Part shown: in pieces, positions 54,055-63,970 of the stretch
Layout: each line of letters starts with the position of its first letter
How positions within the stretch are numbered: position 1 is the stretch's first letter
Assembly: GCA_922989275.2 (NCBI GenBank)
Contig: OV277857.1
Span: 47,841,083-47,905,082, forward strand
Length of the DNA stretch: 64,000 nucleotides
DNA from: Gari tellinella
Taxonomy: Eukaryota; Mollusca; Bivalvia; Cardiida; Psammobiidae
Direction: 5' to 3'
Position numbers and translations under genes: made by a program
The notes under the pieces: generated by a model
Databases searched by the model: none
The model's input: the letters and a program-made list of their open reading frames with translations, nothing else
What the model was told of the DNA's origin: nothing

Positions 54055-54345
54055 TTATCCATAATAGGCGTTTTTCCCTAGCCTTAGTATGTGCGGCTTT
54101 AACCTCTGCAGACCAGTACGGTTTGCTACCCTTATTTAACCTTTTATTCGGAAGCTGTGCGGATGCGTTATGTAGAATGTTGATCAGTGTCGTGTTGATA
54201 AAGTCAGGACTGTGTGTGTAGCTCGTTTGATTTGTACATGTCATCGCTAATAAATCTGCTATTTTGATCGATATTTCGGTGCGATATTGTGACAAGTTAT
54301 CGTCTGTGCATTTATTCCACTTTACCATCGACAGCATTAACATTA
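54017..54345 (-). pseudogene. Retrotransposon linker region between endonuclease and RT
   Basis: MVKWNKCTDDNLSQYRTEIS and PYWSAEVKAAHTKAREKRLL look like the post-endonuclease linker (W..eck.A...kr). The frame changes at about 54040 into the RT frame. The distance to the RT is shorter than usual, so an internal deletion is likely. The window shows no endonuclase upstream of 54345. Confidence 0.7.
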
Positions 54346-54385
54346 TACAAATATTAAATAAATACAAATATAATCGATTGTACAC

Positions 54386-55050
54386 TGAATTTGCTAAAAA
54401 CGGCTACTATAGACGGTCACGCTAAATCAACTGATCTCATATATATTACCATAAGCTCAACAGGTTATATTGGGAAAAAAATGGAAAATAGTTCGTGCAC
54501 AGGTAAATTAATGCTTAAAATGAGAAGAGTACACCTGTTCTATGCAAACAGTTAATATTATGACGGATCCCTCTAATCAGGACCTACACTGCTTGTCTGC
54601 TTGCTAATTTGGTGGAGATTTCATAAAATATTAGGCCCAAGTATTTGGTAATGCTAGCTGCTGTGAAATAAATGTAGTAAGTATTCTCCAGACATGGTTT
54701 TCTTCTATAATTGAGTTCAAAGGTCAAGGTTTATCTGAATACCATATAGCAGTATTCTCCCTTGCATACATTAGTTTACTCTGCGCATTCATCTATCGTA
54801 CACACCGAATACAATTACATGTAAACAAATACATTTGAATTTAGTGGAGTGTAACCTTACATGTGAAGCGATTACAAAGTGGGACACTGTACCGATGTTA
54901 TGTTAACTTCGGAGCTGTCATCTGCTTAAATAGGTAAATACGTTTTATGACGCTGGTGTATTGTATTTAATGAAGGAAATAGAACCTCCTCTAGTGAATC
55001 AACGCCAGAGATACGTGTTATGTGGTCAGGAGAATGTTTGATTGTGGTTG
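54386..55050. other. Gene-free stretch
   Basis: Contains only a decayed family-1 hairpin at 54541-54596 (GCAAACAGTTAATATTATGA ..CTAATCAGGACCTACACTG). Otherwise nothing. Confidence 0.4.
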
Positions 55051-55115
55051 CAAACAGTTTGGATCCAAATGAGACGCCGAGTAACTCGGCGTCTCATCTG
55101 GATCTAAACTGTTTG
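55051..55115. repeat. 65 bp family-1 hairpin, GAG/CTC variant
   Basis: CAAACAGTTTGGATCCAAAT, GAGACGCCGAG, TAA, CTCGGCGTCTC, ATCTGGATCTAAACTGTTTG. The arms pair except at three positions. No convincing element termini are seen around it. The stem centre reads GAG/CTC, where the copies at 47919 and 45527 have GCG/CGC and GGG/CCC. Confidence 0.85.
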
Positions 55116-55770
55116 ATTCTCTTGTGATATTCTTAAATGGAAATTCAGGTAATCTGCGAATTGTTACAGACGATAACATTTGCAGACGTCAAATAGCTCA
55201 AGATAAAGGTAAATGTACGCTTGTGTAGGCCTAGTAGGTTTAGATACCTTTTCGTGTATTAACTTATTAAATTCAAAACAACGATTATATTGTTAAGCTT
55301 TGGAAAAGTAGTAATTACATGCGACATTTAATATTTTATACGAAAGCATAATACATACAGTACATGTAAATGTAGGCCTTTGACCCCGTGTTAATCAGTT
55401 TTATACAACAACAATTAGTTATCTCCCTTAGTTAAGTACGGATACAAAGGATAGTTCTCCTGCGATAATCTGATAGCACACAGCAATATATAGTAGTCAA
55501 AATATGCACATTCTTAAAATTGAATTGGTTTAGTTTCAAGTAGCGTCTGTGAGTTTTTGACTGAATTAACAGAGTTTATATTTACTAAGTTTAAATGGAA
55601 ACGATCGTGTACATTCCCCTATTCTCATAAATTATAAAAACAAATTGTGTCTATTCCATGCGCCCGGCGTCTGATCTTGTCCCAAACTATCTGTCATTGT
55701 GATAAAATAAGTATTGTTTGCAATAAAATGACCTTATTTTTTCTACATTTTATTGTATCATTTCGTTTAA

Positions 55771-55976
55771 CCCCTTACCCCATAGCCTGTTTCTAGTATT
55801 GAGACCTGTGACCACTTAAAGCAGGTTGAAAGAAAAGCAGAATGTGCCTTTAGGCACATTTTGCTTTACTTTCAGCCTGCTTTAAGCTACCAGCTACTAG
55901 AATATAGAAATTATTTTCTTCAGTGGAAGGATAAATTAGAGGCGTTATTTAAAAGGCGTACTTATGGGGGAATGTG
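55771..55976. mobile_element. piggyBac-like miniature element (TTAA) with family-2 hairpin
   Basis: TTAA at 55767-55770 and 55977-55980. Ends CCCCTTACCCCATAG and CTTATGGGGGAATG. Hairpin 55815-55886, CTTAAAGCAGGTTGAAAG..AGAATGTGCCTTTAGG..CTTTAAG. Same family as 59162, 60102 and 60791. Confidence 0.78.
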
Positions 55977-55980
55977 TTAA

Positions 55981-57470
55981 ACAAAAAGGAACAGCCCAGC
56001 CCTCTGCCTCTCTTGGTGCTTCCAGATTGCTTTTGTCCGACGTTTTAAACACTCATCTGTGATTTGAAGATCCTCTTGTTTCGTACAACGTTTTGTTGGA
56101 GCCACATTTCTCATTTTTTCAAGCTTAAGGAGATAAACTGGATGAATATTTAAACTGCAACTGAAGTAAAACTGTTTTTTACAATTGTGTTGAACATGCA
56201 ATAAAAAAATACACAATTTACGCTTTTTAACTAATGCGTTAATGCTAAAACCTGTAAGCCAATTGCAAATAGTTTAGAGTCAGAATAGACGTCGGGTTAC
56301 CCAGCGTCTGACCAGGTTAAAAATAAATGCCATTCAAATTAAGATTTTAGAACTTTGAAAGCGTTGAAATTGTCTACATTTTATAGCAGTCCGCTTGCTT
56401 TCGTTTTTTAAACTGAAGGTATTTACGTCTTAAGGCGCTTCTACATGTATGGGAAATGTACATTGGCAGTTGGGTTAATTCAAGAAGAGGTGTACGTGTG
56501 TACATACATACGAAGCGTTTTTAATTAACATTTTTCAGCGGAGCTGACTAGTTTCTATTTAGCCACACTTTCTATTTGGCCACACATTTCAACCAATTAT
56601 ATTTGATCAGAAATTTAGAATTAAGAGCACCTGTTGAAACTGAATAGTCTGATTGGATAGTAGCCAGGGCTCCAGATAAGGAAATTATTTCAAAACTTAA
56701 AATCTTTATTTGTGCATTAAACCCTGTGGTGTCACTATACATTTGCATTGTCTCTTCGAGACAATCAAAATAAGTGGTACCACCATAGGATTTGGTGCTG
56801 AAAGGAGTGAAAAAATGTGATTTGTTTACTTAGTAATAGTTTACTCCCTCTTATCTGGAGCCCTGTAGGCTGGTCTATGTCCAATTACAGTTTTACAAGA
56901 TATGGACTGTGAGTGTAAAATGTAGAGACACAGACAGACACACACTGACTGTTTACTACACTGGGCTGATGCAATTATGCTTCTATTTTAAGATATGACA
57001 TCTGAAATCTTTTTATAGATATACAGAGGAAGCTAGGTGTTTTCTTATTGTTTACTACCAATTTGTTTTAATTGTTAACTATTTGTACACATTTACCATA
57101 TATTAAAAGCAATATTTATATATAAATGGCCTCAAGTGAGTTTAACACAATCGTGTGGTTTCATCATTATTTACGCGAGTGAAGTACAGCAGACTGTTGT
57201 AGCTGTACATTTGTGTATGCTATAGTTTGTTTCAAGAAACTCTATGAATGAAGTTTGATATATAGAACAATAGATTAATGTGAGGATCTCCTACCAGTAG
57301 CTAGGATATGAGTTAAATTATTGCTTTGTTTTGCATTTCTGTACATGATAGTTTTGAATTTTAAAAAAAAGTTACTGTTTCAATTGTATACTTGTATATT
57401 TTGCTTTTCAATCCAAGATATTACAATTCTTTGAAAACCTCAATTTCATTCAATTTTGCACACCCATCTA
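55981..57470. other. Gene-free stretch
   Basis: No exon or terminal structure recognised. A decayed family-1 hairpin lies at 56263-56328 (GCAAATAGTTTAGAGTCAGA ..CCAGCGTCTGACCAGG). The rest is A+T-rich and unremarkable. Confidence 0.4.
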
Positions 57471-57474
57471 TATA

Positions 57475-58829
57475 CAGTGGTAAATACGCTATTCCTACCC
57501 ATTTACGCGTTTATCTATGCGTAAGAAACGCATAGTGAACGGTTAACGAACGCTTAATGAACGCTTAACGAACGGTTAAGGCCTAACGATTTGAACGCGT
57601 TTAAACGCGTTAATAAACGGTTATACCCGAGATGCTGCGATTGGGGCGTCCGTTTTCCGTTTCACGCGGAGATTTCGGATCTTATCGATGATTGCCGTTT
57701 TAGAAAAATCCGAATGAAACGGGTTTATCAAAAACAAGAATCGATTTGTCACTGGAGCATTTTCGCGATAAAACTCATATTGTAATGCGATTTTTGAAAA
57801 CATTTTCTGTAAATGAGACGCCTCTTATCAGGATCTAAACTGGTTTCGCTTATAGAATTTATATAAATATAGACAGTTTGGATCTTGATCATAATGCTGA
57901 GTGACTCGGCGTTTCATCGAGATTATTTCTGTTTGATATGTATTAGAATAATTCCTTCCATGTTGATTTCTATTCAAACGGTTTGAATCCAGATCAAACG
58001 CCTGGCTGTATAGATCGGCATAGCATCAGGATCCAAACTGACAGCTTTGAATAAACCCAATTACTTTCATAATAGTTAACAATATCGATTTAGATGTAGA
58101 TGGGACGCCGAGTAGTTCGGTTCTTATGTTTTACAGCTGAGAATGAAGCATACGGTCTTGATTTCATTTTTACAGTTTGGCTCTAGATGAAATGCCGAGT
58201 TACGGGAGTCTCATCCATATTCAAACTATACAGATATCTTTTACTTTGATGAGAGAGTATAATAACTGACACATACTCGCATATAAGGTTTGGTTTATTT
58301 GGTTGATATTCCAATCAACCCCAATGGGGCATTAGGATACTTACTTTGATAAGCCGCAGTTTAATTACCCCCCTGTCCGGCTTGTGACGTAACAGTGTTA
58401 GCGGCTAGCCCTGCATGCCACATGTGGCATTTGGGAATTCCGCATGTTCATAGTAATAGTAATATACACAATTTACATAATCCTTTTTAAACCGTATCCT
58501 TTATATGGGAGAATAAATGTATATTCATAAAACTCTCACAGGATAACCTTTCCTCTTAAAGAAAATGATTTCATAAAATTTTATAAGATTATATTTACTC
58601 CACAGTAACGATATTTACTAAATTCTTAAGTAGGATAAGAGCGGCCCGCAAGTCATACATGGATTACCTCCCTTTCTCCATGATTACTCCCCTTTCATCC
58701 GGGCTCTTTTAAACGCGTTTAAACGCGTTAAGAAACGGGTAGTAAACGCGTTAAACGAAACGGGTAACGAACGCTTAACGAACGCGTAAGAAACGCGTAA
58801 AGTGGGTAGGAATAGCGTATTTACCACTG
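57475..58829. mobile_element. Mariner-like element, 1.36 kb, with iterated TIRs and a hairpin array
   Basis: TA at 57473-57474 and 58830-58831. Ends CAGTGGTAAATACGCTATTC and GAATAGCGTATTTACCACTG are perfectly inverted over about 27 bases and then continue as AACGAACGCTTAACGAACG iterations on both sides (57500-57620, 58705-58800) with AACGCGTTTAAACGCGTT. The interior contains about five degenerate family-1 hairpins in a row (57813-58232). No transposase is seen. The frames at 57591-57785 are artefacts of the iterons. Confidence 0.8.
57813..58232. repeat. Array of about five degenerate family-1 hairpins
   Basis: Successive units with axes near 57815 (half), 57908, 58008, 58112 and 58198, each with the ACGCC..GGCGT-like centre (for example GCTGAGTGACTCGGCGTTTC) and CAGTTTGGATC/GATCCAAACTG arms. 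Spacing is about 90-105 bp. Elsewhere in the window the hairpin is single. Confidence 0.65.
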
Positions 58830-58869
58830 TAGTCTTAGTTCAACCACTCATTCCGCTGAATATCTTTTT

Positions 58870-59122
58870 TAAAGATATTTCTTGTTATAGTGTATACATA
58901 TGTAAGTCGGTTTTTTTGCATAAAGGCAAATGAAATTTAAACAAATGTAGAAAATGACAATTCGTTGATACTTCTATTTGATTTAATCTGGGTGACAAAA
59001 AGTTTGGAGCCTGATAAGTTTCCGGTTCACTCGGCATCTGATCTGGCGCCAAACTGTTATTACTTGCAATATTAGTTTTAGCGTACACGTTTATTGGATA
59101 ATAATGACGTATTCCCCACTGT
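58870..59122. mobile_element. CAGTGGAGAAA-type miniature element, reverse, diverged
   Basis: Hairpin at about 58995-59062 (GTGACAAAAAGTTTGGAGCC ..CACTCGGCATCTGATCTGG..CCAAACTG). The right side TTAGTTTTAGCGTACACG-TTTATTGG and GTATTCCCCACTGTA mark the end (TA after CACTG at 59121-59122). Confidence 0.6.
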
Positions 59123-59161
59123 ATAATACGTCCACGACCGCCATATTACCGTCTGCTTTAA

Positions 59162-59407
59162 CCCTTTCCCCCATATAAGCGCCTTTTAGCGAATATGATT
59201 TATTCCTCCGCTGAAGAAAATAGTTCCATTTTAATCAGTCATGAATATAATATTATAGGGAATATTTTTCTATTTTCTAGCACATGATAGCTTAAAGCAG
59301 ACTGAAAGTAAAGCAGAATGCGCCTTAAGGCGCATTCTACTTTACTTACAACCTGCTTTAAGAAGTCACCTATCTTCAACACTAGATATAGACTATCAGG
59401 TAAAGGG
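59162..59407. mobile_element. piggyBac-like miniature element with family-2 hairpin, reverse
   Basis: TTAA at 59158-59161. The right flank is TTAT, a decayed TTAA. Ends CCCTTTCCCCCATATAAG and CTATCAGGTAAAGGG. Body TTTTAGCGAATATGATTTAT-TCCTCCGCTGAAG. Hairpin 59291-59362 with GAATGCGCCTTAAGGCGCAT-TC. Confidence 0.8.
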
Positions 59408-60101
59408 TTATATATAATTGTCGGCCGCATTATTTTTGTCTTCAAATTTACTTTCCTGGATTTTTTGACAAAAGTAATAGCGGAATGAGCGTAAAGTTTT
59501 TATCTTAATAATTACCTATACAGTATAGTCTCCATATGATCTTGATCCAAACTGCTTGCAAACAAACCCAAAAATTTTGATGTCCCCGTTTATTTTAAAA
59601 AAGTTTAGATTTACCTAGGGTTTGGTTTGAACTCAAGCGAAATATGCATGAATGCGTGTATGGAATATACTGTTGTTGTAAATATATTTCTTTAAGTCTA
59701 TTCTGATGTCTCAGTCTATTGTCATGTATATTATACCGTGGAAAAATGTTATGCTTTCCCATTTAATCGCAAAAGAAAACGCTAAAAAAACGTTATAATC
59801 AGTCTTAGGACAACCTCCATCCAGAGCACAAAATCTCTGAACTGGTCCTATCTTCAGTCTTGACATGCAGTCATTATCACCTAGTTAACTGGGGCCATTA
59901 ATTAGATACGGACAGTGCCCTCCGCAAAGCACCATCTGTTGGCCGTTAGACTGCGCAGCTACATGTTACTTAAACCTAGTTTATAAATGAAAGAAAGAAC
60001 TCAAAACGATTTGAAATATGAATATTATTTTAATAGACAAAACCATCGGTTAATCCAAGAACAATTAAATAATAATAATAATAAAAAAAATATTTAATTA
60101 A

Positions 60102-60339
60102 CCCATTAACCCATATTTAAATACGCCTTTTTACACCCTTAATTCATTCCTATACTGAAGAATCTAGTTAAACTTTATACTGTTATGAATATGCACCATA
60201 AGAAATATGTTTGATATCTTAGGAGATGGTAGCTTAAAGCAGGCTGAAAGTTAAGTAGAATGTGCATTCTGCATTACTTTTAACCTGCTTTAAGTGGGCA
60301 CATATCTCCAAAATTAGAAACAAAATATAGGGTGATGGG
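60102..60339. mobile_element. piggyBac-like miniature element with family-2 hairpin, shortened
   Basis: TTAA at 60098-60101 and 60340-60343. Ends CCCATTAACCCATATTTAA and GGTGATGGG. Hairpin 60233-60294 has lost the inner GCGCCTTAAGGCGC tip, retaining AAGTAGAATGTGCATTCTGC. Confidence 0.72.
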
Positions 60340-60542
60340 TTAAAAATTATACCAATAACAACTCATGTGTATATAGTCCTACTTTGAAATTGAAATGGTT
60401 AATGTTAAGGTGTCGGCTTAAAATGCAGGATAAATGTAATTCAAGAAATAAAATAATGCAGAAAGCTTCTTTGCATTATGTTACAATGTATCGATACATC
60501 TTAAAGACAAACTGTCCGTGTAAAAGTGCTAAATAGTCATTA

Positions 60543-60735
60543 CATCCTTTACTCTATATCCAGTTTATAGTTTTGAAGTAAAGCAGAATGCGCCTCACAC
60601 ATTTTGCTTTACTTTCTGCCTGCTTTAAGCTGCCATCTATAGAAAATGTTTCTTAGTATATATAGCAAGGACTATATATTGGAATTATTGGAAGTGCAGT
60701 CATAAATGTGTAAAATGAGTATATATGGAGTAAAT
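60543..60735. mobile_element. Family-2 miniature element, decayed
   Basis: Hairpin remnant GAAGTAAAGCAGAATGCGCC ..ACATTTTGCTTTACTTTCTG-CCTGCTTTAAGC at about 60574-60631. Terminal TTAA blocks are no longer clear. Confidence 0.5.
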
Positions 60736-60790
60736 AGTTATTATAAGTTTGACTATGTATAAAACAGAGAAAAGCTGGTCAAATGTTTAA

Positions 60791-61033
60791 CCCTTTACCT
60801 GATAGTCTATTTCTATAATCGAGTATAGGTGACTACTTAAAACAGGTTGAAAGTAAAGCAGAATGCGCTTTAGGGCGCATTCTGCTTTACTTTCCGCCTG
60901 CTTTAAGCTATCATGTGCTTGAATATAGAAAATATTCCTTATAATATATATTCATGACTGATTGGATTGGAACTATTTCTTCAGCGGAGGAATAAATCAC
61001 ATTCGCTAAAAGGCGCTTCTATGGGGGAAAGGG
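60791..61033. mobile_element. piggyBac-like miniature element with family-2 hairpin, best copy
   Basis: Exact TTAA on both sides (60787-60790, 61034-61037). Ends CCCTTTACCTGATAGTC and CTATGGGGGAAAGGG; body CTTCAGCGGAGGAATAAATC then CGCTAAAAGGCGC. Hairpin 60835-60907: CTTAAAACAGGTTGAAAGTA, AAGCAGAATGCGC, TTTAGG, complement. CCC directly inside TTAA is the usual start of piggyBac termini. Confidence 0.85.
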
Positions 61034-61192
61034 TTAAGTACAGCACTGGCTTTGGTGGAGACAAAAGGATTTCAGTACTCTAGGACCTATTAACTCTTTG
61101 CATGATTAGTATTTTTACTGTCTGCAAAAAGAGTTGTCTGCTACCTTTCTAAAAAGATTAGTTTTCTAAATATCTCTTCAAAACAGGATCAG

Positions 61193-61262
61193 AGTGTCAA
61201 ATAGTTAGGGTCCTGATAAGTTGTCGCATTATGCAGCATCTCAACAGGATTCAAACTGTTTG
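61193..61262. repeat. Family-1 hairpin, degenerate
   Basis: GTCAAATAGTTAGGGTCCTG ..GCAGCATCTCAACAGGATTC-AAACTGTTTGC. The arms still pair for most of their length. The stretch 61263-62060 has only a further half-hairpin (61888-61930) and no gene. Confidence 0.55.
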
Positions 61263-62065
61263 CAAAGGTTATCAAGTTTTTACAGCTATCACGCTACGAG
61301 TTAATTCTGTAGATTTTCATTAAACGTCAGATGAAACAACTCGGTCAATTAGATTTCATTTTAAATCTAGTTTTTAACAATATCTTTGATAAGTTTGATA
61401 CGTTTATTTCCATTTCTTCCGATAGGTAATCAGATACATGTGAGGAATGATCAAACATATATACAAATATGGCGACATATTATGTTTTTATATAATATTG
61501 ACGTAATTCTATACATGTAAAATTGCATATACAAAATATCACCATTGGTACATTTGTATCTTCTCTAGGTCTATACTATTGCCTGAAATAGTTCTGAAAA
61601 CTTCATTTCGACTACTTTTAATATAGATGCGAATGACATTGATGCCAAACATAGAATATCAGCAGTTACATAATAAATTTATACGATTGAGTATAGTTAC
61701 TCCAGGTTCATTTAGATCTAGACACTTTAAACACAATGACAAAAATAAATGTATTATGTACTGAAAACATAACTGTAGATCTACCATTATATAATAAGCA
61801 TGAAACATATAATACGAATGAGCACTGCGTGTACACTATAAGGTTGGTCTGAACCCCTACTGCAAGTATTGAAGACCTAAATAAGTGGGATCCATCATGA
61901 TCCCTCTGATCTGGGTATATACTATTTGCACAGGTAGAATATACTTGCTTCACGCACAGTAAGGGGTAAATCGTGTTTGCATTTGTATTATTCGTAAATA
62001 ACTTATGCAGATCTAGGCCTGGATCAAATATTCTGCACGACTTGAACAATTGTTATGACTGATTC

Positions 62066-62130
62066 AAGCGGTTCGGGTTCATTAATGACGCCAAGTAACT
62101 CGGCGTCTCATTTGGACCTACATTGTGTGA
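62066..62130. repeat. Family-1 hairpin, degenerate
   Basis: CAAGCGGTTCGGGTTCATTA, ATGACGCCAAGTAACTCGGC, GTCTCATTTGGACC. The GAG/CTC type centre is as in 55051-55115, with the left arm now CAAG instead of CGAG. Confidence 0.6.
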
Positions 62131-62239
62131 AAGACTGCCTCTGTCTCTTTCTCTATACGTTAGTATTCTAAAGAAAATGAATCAATGCTTTTGATACCAT
62201 CCTCGTGATATTTTCAAAATTACTTCATGTGAAATAATG

Positions 62240-62385
62240 CTGGCTGAAAGTTAGTATCTAGATCTACATATCAAATTTGACCTTGTATTACTTGTATTAT
62301 ATGTGATATTGTAAATATTTATGTATTATGACGAGAAACTGTATAGTTTAAGTCAAATAAACGTTCTTCTTCTTCTTCTTCTATA
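62240..62385 (+). mobile_element. 3' end of a non-LTR element with TTC tail
   Basis: TATGACGAGAAACTGTATAG, TTTAAGTCAAATAAACG and then (TTC) about six times. An AATAAA signal directly before a short-unit tail. No coding part is visible. Confidence 0.55.
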
Positions 62386-62797
62386 ATATTAGAAACTAAC
62401 ATTTATTCTATTATATCAGTGAGATTTGAGAGGCAAAACAAAACATGTATGCAGAAAAAGTTCCATCTTTGCCTGACCTTGTTCGAAAATCGAAAGGTAT
62501 GCAACAAGATAAGGCTATGGAAAATGTTTATTGAATATGTATTATCAAAATGTGATATTCCTTTAAAAGTAGATCTTATTACATGTATATATAATAGGAT
62601 CTACAAAGGAAGCATTAACATTTACAACCTCACCAATACGTCCTTGATTGTGTCCAACATACCAGATGTAAATATATAAAGGACACAACATCAACATGTT
62701 GATGCATGTTGATCAATCTGATGTCATCGATACATTATGAGTGCTGACATTACCATGGTCTATAACGTCACAGTAATCACAAACTTGTTTACTTGTA

Positions 62798-63003
62798 CAG
62801 TAAAACCTCGCTATTACGACCACTAAATTATGTTAATTATTAGGGTGTTCACAATAGGTGACCGCTTAAAGCAAGGTGACAGTGAAACAGAAAGCTCCTA
62901 TAGGAGCTTTCTGTTTCACTGTAACCTTGCTTTAAGCTATCACCTGTCTATTATACACTCAATTAGCCTTCGTTTTAGTGGTCGTAATAGCGAGGTTTTA
63001 CTG
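62798..63003. mobile_element. Mariner-like miniature element with family-3 hairpin, best copy
   Basis: TA at 62796-62797 and 63004-63005. Termini CAGTAAAACCTCGCTATTAC-GACCACTAAA are perfectly inverted for 30 bases. The hairpin 62864-62937 is GCTTAAAGCAAGGTGACAGT, GAAACAGAAAGCTCCTATAG.., complement with one mismatch. The same family is at 1255, 45216 and (start only) 63851. Non-autonomous. Confidence 0.88.
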
Positions 63004-63087
63004 TATTTTCTTCCATAGTATTTGGATCAACATAAATACAGTTTTTACTTCTAGCTGAAAAAAGTAAAGCAGAATGCGCTTCAAGTA

Positions 63088-63449
63088 CAGTGAAACCCCT
63101 CTAAACCGGACATGTGAGGAGACATGTTAGTTTCTGATTTAGAGAGGTTTCGTGTTTAGAGGGAGTATAACCCATAGCTTGTTTCTAGCATGGAAGATAG
63201 CTGATCACTTAAACAGGTTGAAAGTTATGCAGAATGCGCCTTAAGGCGCAATCTGCTTTACTTTCAACCTGCTTTAAGCTATCCTCTACTAAAACATAGA
63301 AAATATTTCTGGTGATGCATATTCAAGAATGAATAAAGTGTGTATTAATGGTGTAATTTAAAATGATTAAGGGTTGGAAACGGGATCAATTTTTTTGTAC
63401 GGTTTAGAAAGAATTCCAGTATTGAGAGGTTCCGGCTTGGATTCCACTG
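63088..63449. mobile_element. Mariner-like element containing a family-2 hairpin element
   Basis: TA at 63086-63087 and 63450-63451. Left end CAGTGAAACCCCTCTAAACC and right end TTCCGGCTTGGATTCCACTG, partly inverted. Inside, about 63163-63376 resembles a decayed TTAA-type family-2 element (ATAACCCATAGCTTGTTTCT ..ATGATTAAGGGTT) with hairpin 63208-63279. A nested insertion is likely. Confidence 0.6.
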
Positions 63450-63536
63450 TACCCTATTATCAAATCTAGAAACAGGTTAAATAAACAGTAACTACAACAC
63501 AGTATATGAATACAGGGTACTACTGTGATCGAAAAT

Positions 63537-63606
63537 GTTGGTTGAAAGCAAAGCAGAATGTGCCTTAACGCCCGTTCTGCTTTATTTTCAACACGTTTTA
63601 AGCGCT
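63537..63606. repeat. Family-2 hairpin, degenerate
   Basis: GTTGGTTGAAAGCAAAGCAG, AATGTGCCTTAACGCCCGTT-C, TGCTTTATTTTCAACACGTT-TTAAGC. A decayed copy with most pairs preserved. Confidence 0.6.
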
Positions 63607-63848
63607 GACCAGTTTTCAAAACCAACAACATGCTTATATACAGTAACTATGATAATATAGAAGTTATTAATAACTATTATAATAAGCACACACATTCAAC
63701 TCTAGCAACGATTGTACTCGTCATTTACAAAAAGGCATACCTGTGAAAAGAAACCATGCTTGTACTATGCAAACAGTGTAGACTGTGATCAGAGGGCTCC
63801 TTAATATTTCCACTGTTAGTCGTATTGAAATGCATTGTAAAAATCAAA

Positions 63849-63970
63849 AACAGTAAAACATCTCTATTACGACCACTAAAGTGTGTTAATAGGTATTTAT
63901 GCAGGCCATTGCTTAAAGCAATGTGTGCGTTCTGATTTACTTTCACATTTATTTAAGCTGTGACCTATTT
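63849..63970. mobile_element. Family-3 miniature element, left part
   Basis: Starts AACAGTAAAACATCTCTATT-ACGACCACTAAA as in 62798, then GCTTAAAGCAATGTGTGC and TTTACTTTCACATTTATTTA-AGC. The hairpin has a large inner deletion. It meets the ACAAGAG-family end at 63971, so the right terminus is missing. A half family-1 hairpin (GCAAACAGTGTAGACTGTGA-TCAGAGGGCTCC) lies upstream at 63767-63800. Confidence 0.55.

Larger units (their letters stand above)
51820..54345 (-). mobile_element. 5'-truncated non-LTR retrotransposon
   Basis: In its own direction it begins inside the linker between endonuclease and reverse transcriptase (about 54345). It runs through the reverse transcriptase to a stop at 51957 and has an AATAAA at about 51820 (CAATAAAATGTTGC). 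Downstream repetition of GCTACTCGTACC-like motifs (51550-51815) may be its tail region or flanking low-complexity DNA. It is not closely related to the 29311-35911 element. It is clearly dead. Confidence 0.8.

Noticed and set aside
61708..62049. 113 codon minus-strand ORF (CKQVYSTCANSIYPDQ)
   Set aside because: It reads through a half family-1 hairpin and unrelated sequence. Its composition is not protein-like and there are no splice signals.
7121..63606. CRISPR-like array formed by the regularly shaped hairpins
   Set aside because: The hairpins are dispersed over kilobases inside transposons, without regular spacers, and the DNA is eukaryotic.
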